From PHAA01 sp034927445 (GTDB taxonomy: Bacteria > Bacillota > Syntrophomonadia > Syntrophomonadales > Syntrophomonadaceae), in NCBI GenBank assembly GCA_034927445.1, contig JAYFPZ010000007.1, positions 124,001 to 188,000 of the forward strand: DNA of 64,000 nucleotides, given 5' to 3'. Positions within the stretch are counted from its first letter, which is position 1. Every line of letters begins with the position of its first letter. Below, in pieces: positions 33,077-41,100 of this stretch. The notes beneath the pieces are model-generated. The model was not told the DNA's origin. It worked only from the letters and a program-made list of their open reading frames with translations, and made no database searches. The translations under genes were made by a program, and so were the position numbers.

Positions 33077-34231
33077 ATGTCGAAGATATACATGGACCAT
33101 AGCGCCACAACCCCAGTAGATCCGGAAGTTGCCCGGGTTATGGTCTCGTATCTTACCAATTCATTCGGTAATCCTTCCAGCATTCATAAATACGGCAATG
33201 AGGCCCGCGTAGCCATAGAAAAAGCCCGCAAGCAAGTAGCGGCTTTAATCGGAGCCAACCCGGAGGAAATAGTCTTTACCAGCGGGGGTACGGAATCCGA
33301 TAATATGGCTATTATCGGCGCGGCTTATACTTATCAAAACCGGGGCCGCCATTTAATTACTTCTAAAATCGAACACCACGCCGTTCTGGATACATTCAAA
33401 CACCTGGAGCGCCAGGGCTATGAGACCACCTATCTGCCCGTCAACCGTTTGGGCCAGGTAGATGTAGAAACAGTTAAACAAGCTATTCGTCCCGATACAA
33501 TTCTGATCAGTCTAATGCACGCCAATAACGAAATCGGCACAATCGAACCTATTGCCGAAATAGGCGGGCTAGCCCGCTCACTGGGCATCGTTTTTCATAC
33601 TGATGCCGTGCAAACCGTGGGCCGCATACCGGTTGACGTAAAATCATTGAGCGTCGATCTTTTATCACTTTCGGCGCATAAATTCTATGGCCCCAAGGGC
33701 ATTGGCGCACTTTACATCCGCTCCGGGATCAAACCCTATCCCCTGCTGCATGGCGGAGGCCAGGAAAGAACCTGGCGCTCAGGTACGGAAAACGTACCGG
33801 GTATCGTAGGATTGGGACAGGCGGCTGAACTGGCCTTAACCAATATGGCGGAGCGTTCCCTTCATTTACAGGGTCTGACTCAAACCTTGATCAGGCGTAT
33901 TCTCAGCGAAATTCCCCAGGCATACCTGACCGGGCATCCGCAAGACCGGTTGCCCGGCCATGCGAGCTTCGTATTCCTGGGGGTGGAAGGGTCGGCTATG
34001 TTAATTTTCCTGGATTCTGAAGGGATTGCGGTTTCAGCGGGATCGGCCTGCACCTCTAACTCCTTTGATCCTTCCCATGTTTTAACCGCTCTGGGTTTAA
34101 CCAAGGATGCAGCCCATAGCTCACTGCGGGTGACCCTAGGTAAAGACAATACCAATGCGGATATCGACCGGCTGATGGAGGTGCTGCCGGGCATAATAGC
34201 CAGGCAGCGATTATTGTGGGAACTAATTTAA
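33077..34231 (+). CDS. nifS: Cysteine desulfurase NifS/IscS family (intact copy)
   Basis: A 384-residue class V PLP enzyme: MDHSATTPVDPEV, FTSGGTES, KIEHHAV, the PLP lysine in SAHKFYGPKG, RSGTENVPG and the catalytic Cys in SAGSACTSNSFDPSH. The long catalytic loop is that of group I (NifS/IscS) enzymes. It provides persulfide sulfur for Fe-S clusters or tRNA thiolation. AAGGAGTG precedes the ATG. It is the only intact desulfurase in the window. No nifU or mnmA follows; instead a stem-loop and repeat R1 lie downstream. Confidence 0.92.
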   Translation: MSKIYMDHSATTPVDPEVARVMVSYLTNSFGNPSSIHKYGNEARVAIEKARKQVAALIGANPEEIVFTSGGTESDNMAIIGAAYTYQNRGRHLITSKIEHHAVLDTFKHLERQGYETTYLPVNRLGQVDVETVKQAIRPDTILISLMHANNEIGTIEPIAEIGGLARSLGIVFHTDAVQTVGRIPVDVKSLSVDLLSLSAHKFYGPKGIGALYIRSGIKPYPLLHGGGQERTWRSGTENVPGIVGLGQAAELALTNMAERSLHLQGLTQTLIRRILSEIPQAYLTGHPQDRLPGHASFVFLGVEGSAMLIFLDSEGIAVSAGSACTSNSFDPSHVLTALGLTKDAAHSSLRVTLGKDNTNADIDRLMEVLPGIIARQRLLWELI

Positions 34232-34263
34232 GCTCAGGTATGGGACGGTAAAGCCAATATTTT

Positions 34264-34292
34264 ACCCTGCAGAAGTTAATTTTCTGCAGGGT
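34264..34292 (+). terminator. Perfect 11-bp stem-loop after nifS
   Basis: ACCCTGCAGAA pairs with TTCTGCAGGGT around a 7-base loop, 32 bp after the nifS stop. The expected T-run is absent because repeat R1 begins at 34294. Confidence 0.5.
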
Positions 34293-34293
34293 C

Positions 34294-34514
34294 AGACCGT
34301 CAAAAAACCCCAATAGCGTCATTAATTCGTGAGCGAAGCGAACATCGGCTGTGCCCTTTGGGTGCTGTGGTATTAATGAAAACCCGTTCAATCAACGTAG
34401 CCTATGTACGCCTCAATCACGGGTTTTCATTAATGCCTTGCTCCTGCAACCTTAATAGTACCGTTTACGGCAGCACATCAGTAGTGCCGATGGGTGGACT
34501 TTTTTGCTCGGCCT
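34294..34514 (-). repeat. Dispersed structured repeat R1, copy 2
   Basis: 221 bp, the inverted counterpart of 27322-27586. Read on the minus strand, it has the 41-bp unit once (slightly altered), then a perfect 16-bp stem (ATTAATGAAAACCCGT with ACGGGTTTTCATTAAT) enclosing a loop with its own small CGTA/TACG stem, then a conserved 3' third ending TTTTTTGACGGTCT. It is flanked by stem-loops on both sides (34264-34292 and 34511-34534). Only these two copies exist in the window. Confidence 0.75.
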
Positions 34515-34534
34515 GACTTTATATAAAGTCAGGC
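34511..34534. terminator. Perfect 24-bp palindrome at the end of repeat R1 copy 2
   Basis: GCCTGACTTTATATAAAGTC plus AGGC is fully self-complementary. It lies 20 bp beyond the 3' end of the CxC-protein gene (minus strand), where a terminator is expected, though a clear T-run is missing. Confidence 0.4.
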
Positions 34535-34553
34535 TGTTGCTTAAAATTGTCTC

Positions 34554-34889
34554 CTACTGTTCTTGGCTCTGCAGTTCCGTGACAATTCCGATGATTGATT
34601 CCGCCGATATTCCCCCGGCCAGTTTCGGATTTCCGTTAACCACGGTAATGGGGAACGGATACCCGGATTTGACGACTTTTTCGACTTCAGGGAAGGCAGC
34701 CAGATCGACATTATCGGTATCAATAAACTCCAGACGCAGGCCTGCGTCTCCAAACCGCGCAAGTACTTCCTTTTTCACAGCTTCGTATTCGGCTTTGGCG
34801 TCAAACGGAGTGCAGCCTGAACACCCGCAGGCGCATCCTCCGCCTCCGGTGTTGATTCCTCCGTATATTTCGATTGTAATGTTTGCCAT
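34554..34889 (-). CDS. Small thioredoxin-like protein with CxC/CxxC motif
   Basis: A 111-residue protein with an N-terminal Gly/Cys-rich loop (GGGGCACGCSGC), a thioredoxin-like alternation of strands and helices, and a YPFPITVVNGNPKLAGG segment containing the cis-Pro-like region. It resembles YuzD-like or selenium-linked thioredoxin-like proteins; a firm family name cannot be given. The Cys spacing C-x-C-x-C-x2-C suggests redox or metal binding. It follows yedF by 42 bp on the same strand, so a role in sulfur or selenium handling is likely. Confidence 0.6.
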   Translation of the reverse strand: MANITIEIYGGINTGGGGCACGCSGCTPFDAKAEYEAVKKEVLARFGDAGLRLEFIDTDNVDLAAFPEVEKVVKSGYPFPITVVNGNPKLAGGISAESIIGIVTELQSQEQ

Positions 34890-34931
34890 TTTAACTCCTC
34901 CTCAAAATAGTCTACGGGTTTACAGTTATCC

Positions 34932-35510
34932 CTAGAAAATTAAGGCTTTGCCCGCTTGGCACACTATCTCGACTGCGGTGTACATATTCGTTACCTGACC
35001 TACCTTTAATTTCTCCTTTTTATCAAAAAAATCCAAACAAGTTCCGCAGGACAGGATCTGCACCCCATTTTCCTGAAGATATTCAAGGTGTTCTAAAACC
35101 GGAGATCCGGCGGTGGTAAGATGTATCCCGCCATTCATAAAAATAATGGTGTGAATAGCGGAGCTCATCTCGGTCAAGGTGTATAAAAAACTCTTGGTCA
35201 GAACTGCGCCCAACTCATCGTTGCCTTGACCAAATACATCCGATTTCACTAAAATGGCCACCTCTCGCCCGGAGGCAGCTGCTTCCTCCGGCAATGCTTT
35301 GGGAGTCATTTGAATATGAGATTCCGGGCCGTGTGATTCAACGGTAAAATCATAACCCTGGCTGGTTGCCAACTTGCACACATTTTCCAGGGCAGCAGAA
35401 TTATCCACCAGGGTAACGATTATTTCGCCGCGGTTTCGGTCCATCTCCCGTTTGGTCAGGATAACCGGCTGGGGGCAGGTCAGACCGCGGGCATCCACTG
35501 TTCTGCTCAT
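34932..35510 (-). CDS. yedF: Sulfurtransferase-like selenium metabolism protein YedF
   Basis: A 192-residue two-domain protein. Residues 1-70 are TusA-like with the reactive Cys in ARGLTCPQPV; the C-terminal domain is DsrE-like (SDVFGQGNDELG, LSCGTCLDFF with a CxxC). In many bacteria yedF accompanies selenophosphate synthetase genes, but none is in this window, so its exact substrate (S or Se) is open. AAAGGTGAT precedes the ATG. Transcription likely starts in the 555-bp spacer shared with the nuo operon. Confidence 0.87.
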   Translation of the reverse strand: MSRTVDARGLTCPQPVILTKREMDRNRGEIIVTLVDNSAALENVCKLATSQGYDFTVESHGPESHIQMTPKALPEEAAASGREVAILVKSDVFGQGNDELGAVLTKSFLYTLTEMSSAIHTIIFMNGGIHLTTAGSPVLEHLEYLQENGVQILSCGTCLDFFDKKEKLKVGQVTNMYTAVEIVCQAGKALIF

Positions 35511-36065
35511 TCTATCACCTTTCCCTTTTTGTCTTAGGTTCTGTAAACATCAAGTCGCAACCTAATTCATAACTTTTTTTTATAGTTTATATATCCTCCT
35601 GGCTGTATTATAATACAGGCCACAACTTTAATAAAGAAATAGTATGCATAAACCGGTTTCAGGCTAAGAGGTATAATATCTGGATTAAAGTCGGCGCCAC
35701 TTCACCATAATAAAAATGTATCAAAAAACAACACACCTGTGTTAATAATGGTTCATTTCGTTACACATTTGAATCATATGTTCATTTTTATAACACACTG
35801 GAAATTCTTTAAATAATTTAATCAAAGTCCTTGGCAAAGGCAATATTATTAATAACCTGATTTATCCGCAGCCAATATCAGGGTTGGCATAAAAATTGCA
35901 TTAATATGTTCGGTCAACCGGCTAGATTGTTTTTTTATTCACTTAAGCCAATTACTATTGCAATTAATCAAAATATAACTATCATTTAATAAATATACGG
36001 CTAAGTATGACTATTATTTTGTTAAATAAGATAACCATTAGATTGCGAGGGGGTTAAAACCAAAT
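35511..36065 (+). other. Long divergent control region between yedF and the nuo operon
   Basis: A 555-bp AT-rich spacer with no gene. It contains a 16-bp palindrome CTGTATTATAATACAG (35603-35618), an AACACA-CC-TGTGTT inverted repeat near 35730-35745, further ACAC/GTTC-rich words to about 35800, and a sigma54-like promoter at 35884-35900. The upstream repeats are where an enhancer-binding protein would sit. Confidence 0.55.
35884..35900 (+). promoter_or_regulatory. Sigma54-like -24/-12 promoter of the nuo operon
   Basis: TTGGCATAAAAATTGCA matches the consensus TGGCAC-N5-TTGCA with the invariant GG and GC dinucleotides 12 bp apart. Only one consensus base differs. A transcript would start near 35911, leaving a leader of about 155 nt before nuoA. 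Confidence 0.55.
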
Positions 36066-36422
36066 ATGTCAAATAATGCTACTCTAGGTGTTTTTCTTTT
36101 GTTGACCCTGGTTTTTCCGGTGGCGGCTATGGCCGGGGCTTGGTTGTTTCGTCCCAAACCTCCGGCCACTACTGAAAAAATGTTGACTTATGAATGCGGG
36201 GTAGATACCCGTGGGCCCAGTTGGATGCAGTTCAGAGTAAATTTCTTTTTATATGCCTTGGTATTTTTAGCGTTTGACGTGGAGACCATTTTCCTTTACC
36301 CTTGGGCCGTTAAATTTCAAAGCCTGGGCCTCTTCGCATTTGTAGAGATGCTCATTTTTATAGCCATATTAACGCTGGGATTATGGTATGCATGGAAGGA
36401 GGGTGCTTTGGAATGGTATTAA
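36066..36422 (+). CDS. nuoA: NADH-quinone oxidoreductase-type complex subunit A
   Basis: A 118-residue subunit with three membrane segments. Typical NuoA features are the YECGVDTRG loop after the first helix and AFDVETIFLYPWA. It sits at the junction of the membrane and peripheral arms near the quinone site. First gene of an 11-gene operon; overlaps nuoB by 10 bp. Confidence 0.93.
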   Translation: MSNNATLGVFLLLTLVFPVAAMAGAWLFRPKPPATTEKMLTYECGVDTRGPSWMQFRVNFFLYALVFLAFDVETIFLYPWAVKFQSLGLFAFVEMLIFIAILTLGLWYAWKEGALEWY

Positions 36423-36919
36423 ATACAGCGCATGAAGTGGAAACAATGAATGATGTTAACCAGTTGGCCAAACATAACATTATTGTCACTACCCTGGAGA
36501 AAATATGGAACTGGGGACGGGCCCGCTCTTTCTGGCCTTTAAATTACGGCTGCAATTGCTGTCCCATCGAAATGTTGGCGGCAAGCGGCCCTCGTTTCGA
36601 TATAGCCCGGTATGGCTATGAGGTTTTCCGTGCCGCTCCGCGGCAAGCTGATCTCCTGATTGTCGCCGGGCCTATTACCGTAAAGATGGCTCCGGTGGTT
36701 AAAAGGGTATACGAACAGATGCCGGCGCCCAAATGGGTCCTGGCGATGGGCAACTGCGCCACCAGCGGAGGTCCTTTCCGGGATGGATACAGTGTCCTGC
36801 CCGGAGCGGATTCTCTGTTTAAAGTAGATGTTTTTGTGCCGGGATGCCCCCCACGCCCGGAAGCACTGTTTCATGGCCTGCTGGAACTGAAGAAGAAAGT
36901 GGAAACAGGTAATTATTAA
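36413..36919 (+). CDS. nuoB: Complex I subunit B (cluster N2 subunit)
   Basis: A 168-residue subunit that binds the terminal [4Fe-4S] cluster N2. The tandem Cys in NYGCNCCPIEM, GNCATSGG and VPGCPPRPEA supply the ligands. ATG 36413 lies inside the end of nuoA, with GGAGG ten bases upstream; a longer frame from 36383 is rejected. It passes electrons to quinone (or another carrier) next to NuoD. Confidence 0.94.
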   Translation: MVLNTAHEVETMNDVNQLAKHNIIVTTLEKIWNWGRARSFWPLNYGCNCCPIEMLAASGPRFDIARYGYEVFRAAPRQADLLIVAGPITVKMAPVVKRVYEQMPAPKWVLAMGNCATSGGPFRDGYSVLPGADSLFKVDVFVPGCPPRPEALFHGLLELKKKVETGNY

Positions 36920-36938
36920 TGCCGGGGAGGAAATATTA

Positions 36939-37388
36939 ATGAGCGTCACCGAAAAGGATCAGAACTTGGACAACCTGAAAACTATGTTGAACGAACCGTT
37001 GGAATTAGACCATGATTCCTTTTTCACCCGTTTACAGGTTGGTTCGGATACTATAGCATCCTTGATGCAGGTTCTCCGGGATAAATACGGCTTGAACTAC
37101 CTCGCTAATCTTACAGCGGTAGATTATGGCCCTGAATTTGAGGTAATCTACCACCTTTATGCCATTCCCGACAATGGGTTAAAGTTGGTGGTGAAAACCA
37201 GAATCCCCCGGGAAAAACCTGAAATGCCTTCGATTTGTTCCATTTATCCCACCGCCGACTGGCAGGAACGAGAGGTCTTTGACCTTATGGGTATACGTTT
37301 TAACGGACACCCTAATCTCATAAGGGTTCTGCTTCCCGATAGCTTTGAGGGGCATCCTCTGCGCAAGGATTTTAAGAAGGAGGGTTAA
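36939..37388 (+). CDS. nuoC: Complex I subunit C
   Basis: A 149-residue peripheral-arm subunit (30-kDa family). The signature ADWQEREVFDLMGIRFNGHP is intact, followed by RVLLPDSFEGHPLRKDF. The N-terminal portion is shorter than in proteobacteria, and it is not fused to NuoD. GGGGAGG lies upstream of the ATG. Confidence 0.93.
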   Translation: MSVTEKDQNLDNLKTMLNEPLELDHDSFFTRLQVGSDTIASLMQVLRDKYGLNYLANLTAVDYGPEFEVIYHLYAIPDNGLKLVVKTRIPREKPEMPSICSIYPTADWQEREVFDLMGIRFNGHPNLIRVLLPDSFEGHPLRKDFKKEG

Positions 37389-37394
37389 GAAAGC

Positions 37395-38495
37395 TTGATT
37401 AGTACCGATCAATATACTTTAAATATCGGTCCCCAGCATCCAAGTACCCATGGCGGTATGCATGTGGAAGCGAAAATGGATGGCGAATCCGTGGTTGATG
37501 CCATTGTCCACTTGGGTTATGTGCATCGTTCGATGGAGAAGATCGCGGAGAGCCGGACCTATACTCAGTTTATTCCTTATACGTCCCGTTTGGACTATAT
37601 GGCTACCCAACTGCCGGTCATGGGATATGTTCAAGCGGTGGAGAAACTGACCGGGGTGAAGGTTCCTGAGAGGGCCGAATATATTCGTGTTATTATGGCT
37701 GAACTCTCTCGAATTGCCTCCCATATGATGTTCGTGGGCAGCCTGGCCATAGACTTGGCAGCTACTACCGGACTGCTCTATTGTCTGCGGGATAGGGAAC
37801 GAATAATGGACATGTTTGAAATGAGCAGCGGGCAGCGTCTTCTGGCTGCTTATATGCGCGTTGGTGGAATAAGCTATGATCTGCCCGAGGAATTCTTCCC
37901 GGCAGCCCATAGTTTCATTGCTGATCTGCCTAAGATGATTGAGGAATATAACGGTCTTATCACCGGTAATGAGATCCTGCAGGCCCGCTGTAAAGGAATT
38001 GGCGTTCTGACTGCCGAGACGGCTCTGGCTTATGGAACCACCGGTCCTAATCTGCGGGCCAGCGGGGTTGCCTATGACTTGCGCAAGGCAGACCCTTATG
38101 GAATTTATGACCGCTTCGGTTTTGAAATACCCATTGGTGAGCATGGCGACGCCATGGATCGCCTTATCGTCAGATTAAAGGAAATGGAGCAGAGCGGGCA
38201 CATCATACGACAGGCGCTGGCACAAATGCCAAACGGGGAAGTGCAGAGCAAGGTCCCCAAGGTCTTAAAACCGGAAAAGGGGAAAGAGGTTTATCATCGG
38301 ATTGAAGCTGCCAAAGGAGAATTGGGGTTCTATCTGCTCAGTGATGGCACTGAAAAACCCGCGCGGCTCCACGTTCGGGCTCCTTCCTTTGTTAATTTGA
38401 TGGTTCTGCCCGTGATCTCACGCGGCGGCAAACTGCAGGATATCATCACCAACATTGCCACCCTGGACCCGGTCCTGGGTGAGTCGGACCGATAA
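37395..38495 (+). CDS. nuoD: Complex I subunit D
   Basis: A 366-residue 49-kDa subunit related to the large subunit of [NiFe] hydrogenases. NIGPQHPSTHGG and GYVHRSMEK are the quinone-site motifs; the nickel-binding Cys of hydrogenases are absent, as expected. The start is TTG with GGAGG 11 bases upstream, giving MISTDQYTLN. It forms the quinone cavity with NuoB and NuoH. Confidence 0.93.
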   Translation: MISTDQYTLNIGPQHPSTHGGMHVEAKMDGESVVDAIVHLGYVHRSMEKIAESRTYTQFIPYTSRLDYMATQLPVMGYVQAVEKLTGVKVPERAEYIRVIMAELSRIASHMMFVGSLAIDLAATTGLLYCLRDRERIMDMFEMSSGQRLLAAYMRVGGISYDLPEEFFPAAHSFIADLPKMIEEYNGLITGNEILQARCKGIGVLTAETALAYGTTGPNLRASGVAYDLRKADPYGIYDRFGFEIPIGEHGDAMDRLIVRLKEMEQSGHIIRQALAQMPNGEVQSKVPKVLKPEKGKEVYHRIEAAKGELGFYLLSDGTEKPARLHVRAPSFVNLMVLPVISRGGKLQDIITNIATLDPVLGESDR

Positions 38496-38502
38496 GGAGG
38501 GA

Positions 38503-39546
38503 ATGCTTTTGGAAAACTTGATCTTATCTATAGCCCATGGGCTGACCTCCTGGCTGGTAAGTCTGGGTCTGTCACCCTTCTGGGCTGATCTTATTCTTCT
38601 CATCCTGCAATGGATCTGCATTGTAGGTATAATAACCTTGAATGTGCTGATACTTATATGGCTGGAACGTAAAGTTTCCGGCTTTATACAGATGCGGCTC
38701 GGCCCCAACCGTCTGGGTCCCTTTGGGGTGTTTCAAACGATCGCGGATACTTTGAAATTATTGACCAAGGAAGATATTATCCCATCTGCAACCGACAAGT
38801 GGATTTTCAAGACCGCCCCCATGTTTTTTATTATTATTGCGGTGATGCTCTACGCTGTTATTCCCATGGGAAAAGATATGACCGTGGTAGATTTAAATGT
38901 GGGGCTCTTCTATTTTATATCGGTAGGCTCCCTGTCTACCATCTGTATATTGATGGCAGGCTGGGGCTCCAACAATAAGTGGTCGCTGCTGGGGGCTATG
39001 CGTTCCGTGGCTCAGATGATCAGTTATGAAATTCCTCTGGCCTTTTCTTTGCTGGGGGTGGTGATGATCGCAGGTTCACTCAACCTGTCGGCCATCGTTA
39101 CGGCTCAGCACAATATCTGGTTTATCATTATGCAGCCGATTGCTTTTGTGACCTATTTTATTGCCGCCACGGCTGAACTCAATCGGGGGCCTTTTGACAT
39201 GCCGGAGGCTGAACAGGAACTGACCGCCGGAGCCTATACGGAATATACCGGCATGCGCTGGGCCTTGTTCTTCCTGGCCGAGTATACCAACCTGGTAGCA
39301 GTTTCCGCCCTTGCTTCCACCATATTCCTGGGGGGGTGGCAGGGGCCCTGGCTGCCTTCCTGGATCTGGATAATTATTAAAACCTATGTAGTAATGTTGA
39401 TTTTTATGTGGCTGAAGTGGACCTTTCCCCGTATTCGCATGGACCATCTTATGTCTTTCAGTTGGAAGGTATTAATCCCCATAAGCCTGGTAAATATCAT
39501 TATTACAGGTGCCGGGATTCAATTTTTCCGCGGGATGGGGTGGTGA
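38503..39546 (+). CDS. nuoH: Complex I subunit H
   Basis: A 347-residue membrane subunit with eight or more helices. Typical loops are WLERKVSGFIQMRLGPNR, ETADTLKLL-like IADTLKLLTKEDI and EAEQELTAGAYTEYTGM. It links the quinone cavity to the proton-pumping modules. AAGGAGG is only two bases before ATG 38503, so a TTG at 38509 may be the real start. Confidence 0.92.
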   Translation: MLLENLILSIAHGLTSWLVSLGLSPFWADLILLILQWICIVGIITLNVLILIWLERKVSGFIQMRLGPNRLGPFGVFQTIADTLKLLTKEDIIPSATDKWIFKTAPMFFIIIAVMLYAVIPMGKDMTVVDLNVGLFYFISVGSLSTICILMAGWGSNNKWSLLGAMRSVAQMISYEIPLAFSLLGVVMIAGSLNLSAIVTAQHNIWFIIMQPIAFVTYFIAATAELNRGPFDMPEAEQELTAGAYTEYTGMRWALFFLAEYTNLVAVSALASTIFLGGWQGPWLPSWIWIIIKTYVVMLIFMWLKWTFPRIRMDHLMSFSWKVLIPISLVNIIITGAGIQFFRGMGW

Positions 39547-39550
39547 TCAG

Positions 39551-40264
39551 ATGTTTGGTAAGGGTTTATTAAAAGGATTAGGAATTACTTTTAAGCACAC
39601 TTTCGAGAGGGAGCTAACTCAGCAGTATCCTGAACAACGGCCTTTTCTGCAGGAGCGTTTTCGCGGCTGCCTGGCTTTCGATTTCCCTAAATGCATCGCC
39701 TGCGGCTTATGCACCAAGACTTGCCCCAATAATGTTCTAAGTCTTGAAACGGTCAAAGCGGAAGGATCCAAAAAGAAACAGCTGCAGAGTTATACCATTG
39801 ACCTGCAATACTGTCTTTTTTGCAACCTATGCGTAGAAATATGCCCAACCAATACCCTTTATTTTACCCATGATTTTGAACTGAGCAAATACAACCGCCA
39901 GGACATCAAAATAGTATATCACCGCCCGGCCGAACTGGATTTGGTAACTGAGACCAAAGCAGCCGAGGACCCTGGGCCCGAGGCTGGGGCGCCGGACAGC
40001 TCAGAAACCGACGATAAACGCCTCAAACAAATCGAAGCCATGAAAACCGTTCTGGGTAAGAATCCCCAGAAGCCACTGGCCAAAATTCTTACTTCGGAAG
40101 AAGATATTGCCATCATGCAAAACTTGCTCAACACTGACAGTAAAAAAGCGGCCAAGCTGGCCGAACTATTGGTTGACGATCGGGATAAGGCCGCCAAACT
40201 CGCCCAGGCCTGGGTGAATAAAGCTAAAAAAGAGCAAGCTCAGGAAGGAGGGGAGCAAGGATGA
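39551..40264 (+). CDS. nuoI: Complex I subunit I with a long charged C-terminal extension
   Basis: A 237-residue ferredoxin-type subunit. Two 4Fe-4S motifs (CIACGLCTKTCP and CLFCNLCVEICP) carry N6a and N6b. Family members end near residue 150-160; here about 85 more residues follow, rich in Lys, Glu, Asp and Ala and predicted helical (KKAAKLAELLVDDRDKAAKL). The extension could dock an alternative electron-input protein in the absence of NuoEFG; that is inference. ATG 39551 follows a GGTGAT site. Confidence 0.92.
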   Translation: MFGKGLLKGLGITFKHTFERELTQQYPEQRPFLQERFRGCLAFDFPKCIACGLCTKTCPNNVLSLETVKAEGSKKKQLQSYTIDLQYCLFCNLCVEICPTNTLYFTHDFELSKYNRQDIKIVYHRPAELDLVTETKAAEDPGPEAGAPDSSETDDKRLKQIEAMKTVLGKNPQKPLAKILTSEEDIAIMQNLLNTDSKKAAKLAELLVDDRDKAAKLAQAWVNKAKKEQAQEGGEQG

Positions 40265-40779
40265 GTATAAGTGTAAACGATCTGGTTTTTATCGGCATTT
40301 CCGGGTTTACCGTTCTATCCGCTCTGGGTGTGGTCTTAAGCCGCAACATCGTGCACAGCGCCCTGGCTTTGATTCTTACCTTCCTGGGAGTGGCCCTGAC
40401 TTTCTTCCAATTGGGAGCAAGCTTTATCGGACTGGTCCAGATCCTGGTTTATGCAGGTGCCATCTCCGTTCTTATCATTTTCGCGGTTATGCTCTTGATG
40501 AATGCGGAGGCAGATAAAACCAACCGGCCCAACCCGAGCCGTGCCACCCACTTCTGGGGTGTTGTACTGGCCCTCGGTTTAATCGCAGGTCTGGGAATTC
40601 CTATCTGGCACAGCAATCTGCTGCCGGTTTTAGGTCCTGCGCCGGTAACGGATACGGTGGGGGCGCTGGCTGAACTCCTGCTAGGGGAATATGTAGTAGC
40701 TTTTGAAGCGGCCGCCGTCCTTCTTCTTCTGGCCATGGTCGGGGCGATTATACTGGCGAGAGGAGATGAGGAACAGTGA
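40261..40779 (+). CDS. nuoJ: Complex I subunit J
   Basis: A 172-residue membrane subunit with five helices. NIVHSALALILTFLGVA and ILVYAGAISVLIIFAVML (with the pi-bulge helix) are typical NuoJ segments. It overlaps nuoI by 4 bp (ATGA). It couples quinone chemistry to proton movement. Confidence 0.93.
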   Translation: MSISVNDLVFIGISGFTVLSALGVVLSRNIVHSALALILTFLGVALTFFQLGASFIGLVQILVYAGAISVLIIFAVMLLMNAEADKTNRPNPSRATHFWGVVLALGLIAGLGIPIWHSNLLPVLGPAPVTDTVGALAELLLGEYVVAFEAAAVLLLLAMVGAIILARGDEEQ

Positions 40780-41084
40780 TCGGACTAAATCATTATCTGC
40801 TGCTGGGTACGGTTTTATTTGGGATCGGCGCATACGGGGTTTTGGCTAAACGCAATGCGGTCGCTATTTTAATGTCGATTGAACTGATGCTCAATGCGGT
40901 AAACATTAATTTCGTGGCCATTAATAGATTTATTCAGCCCGGCAATGCCGTGGGCCAGCTCTTTGCTATTTTTATAATAGTGGTGGCTGCTGCCGAGGTG
41001 TCGGTTGGCCTGGCTTTAATCATTTCTATTTACCGTCAGAAAAAATCCGTTAACTTAAGTGATTTCAATCTTATGAAGTGGTAA
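40776..41084 (+). CDS. nuoK: Complex I subunit K
   Basis: A 102-residue, three-helix MrpC-like subunit. Conserved Glu residues are visible in SIELMLNAVN and AAAEVSVGLAL. The GTG start overlaps the nuoJ stop by 4 bp. Forms part of the proton path between NuoH and the antiporter-like subunits. Confidence 0.94.
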   Translation: MIGLNHYLLLGTVLFGIGAYGVLAKRNAVAILMSIELMLNAVNINFVAINRFIQPGNAVGQLFAIFIIVVAAAEVSVGLALIISIYRQKKSVNLSDFNLMKW

Positions 41085-41100
41085 GGAGGGGAAGACAAAC

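Noticed and set aside
27322..34514. Composite transposon bounded by R1
   Set aside because: No transposase, no matching target duplication visible, and the enclosed genes have normal composition and function; kept only as an inverted repeat pair.
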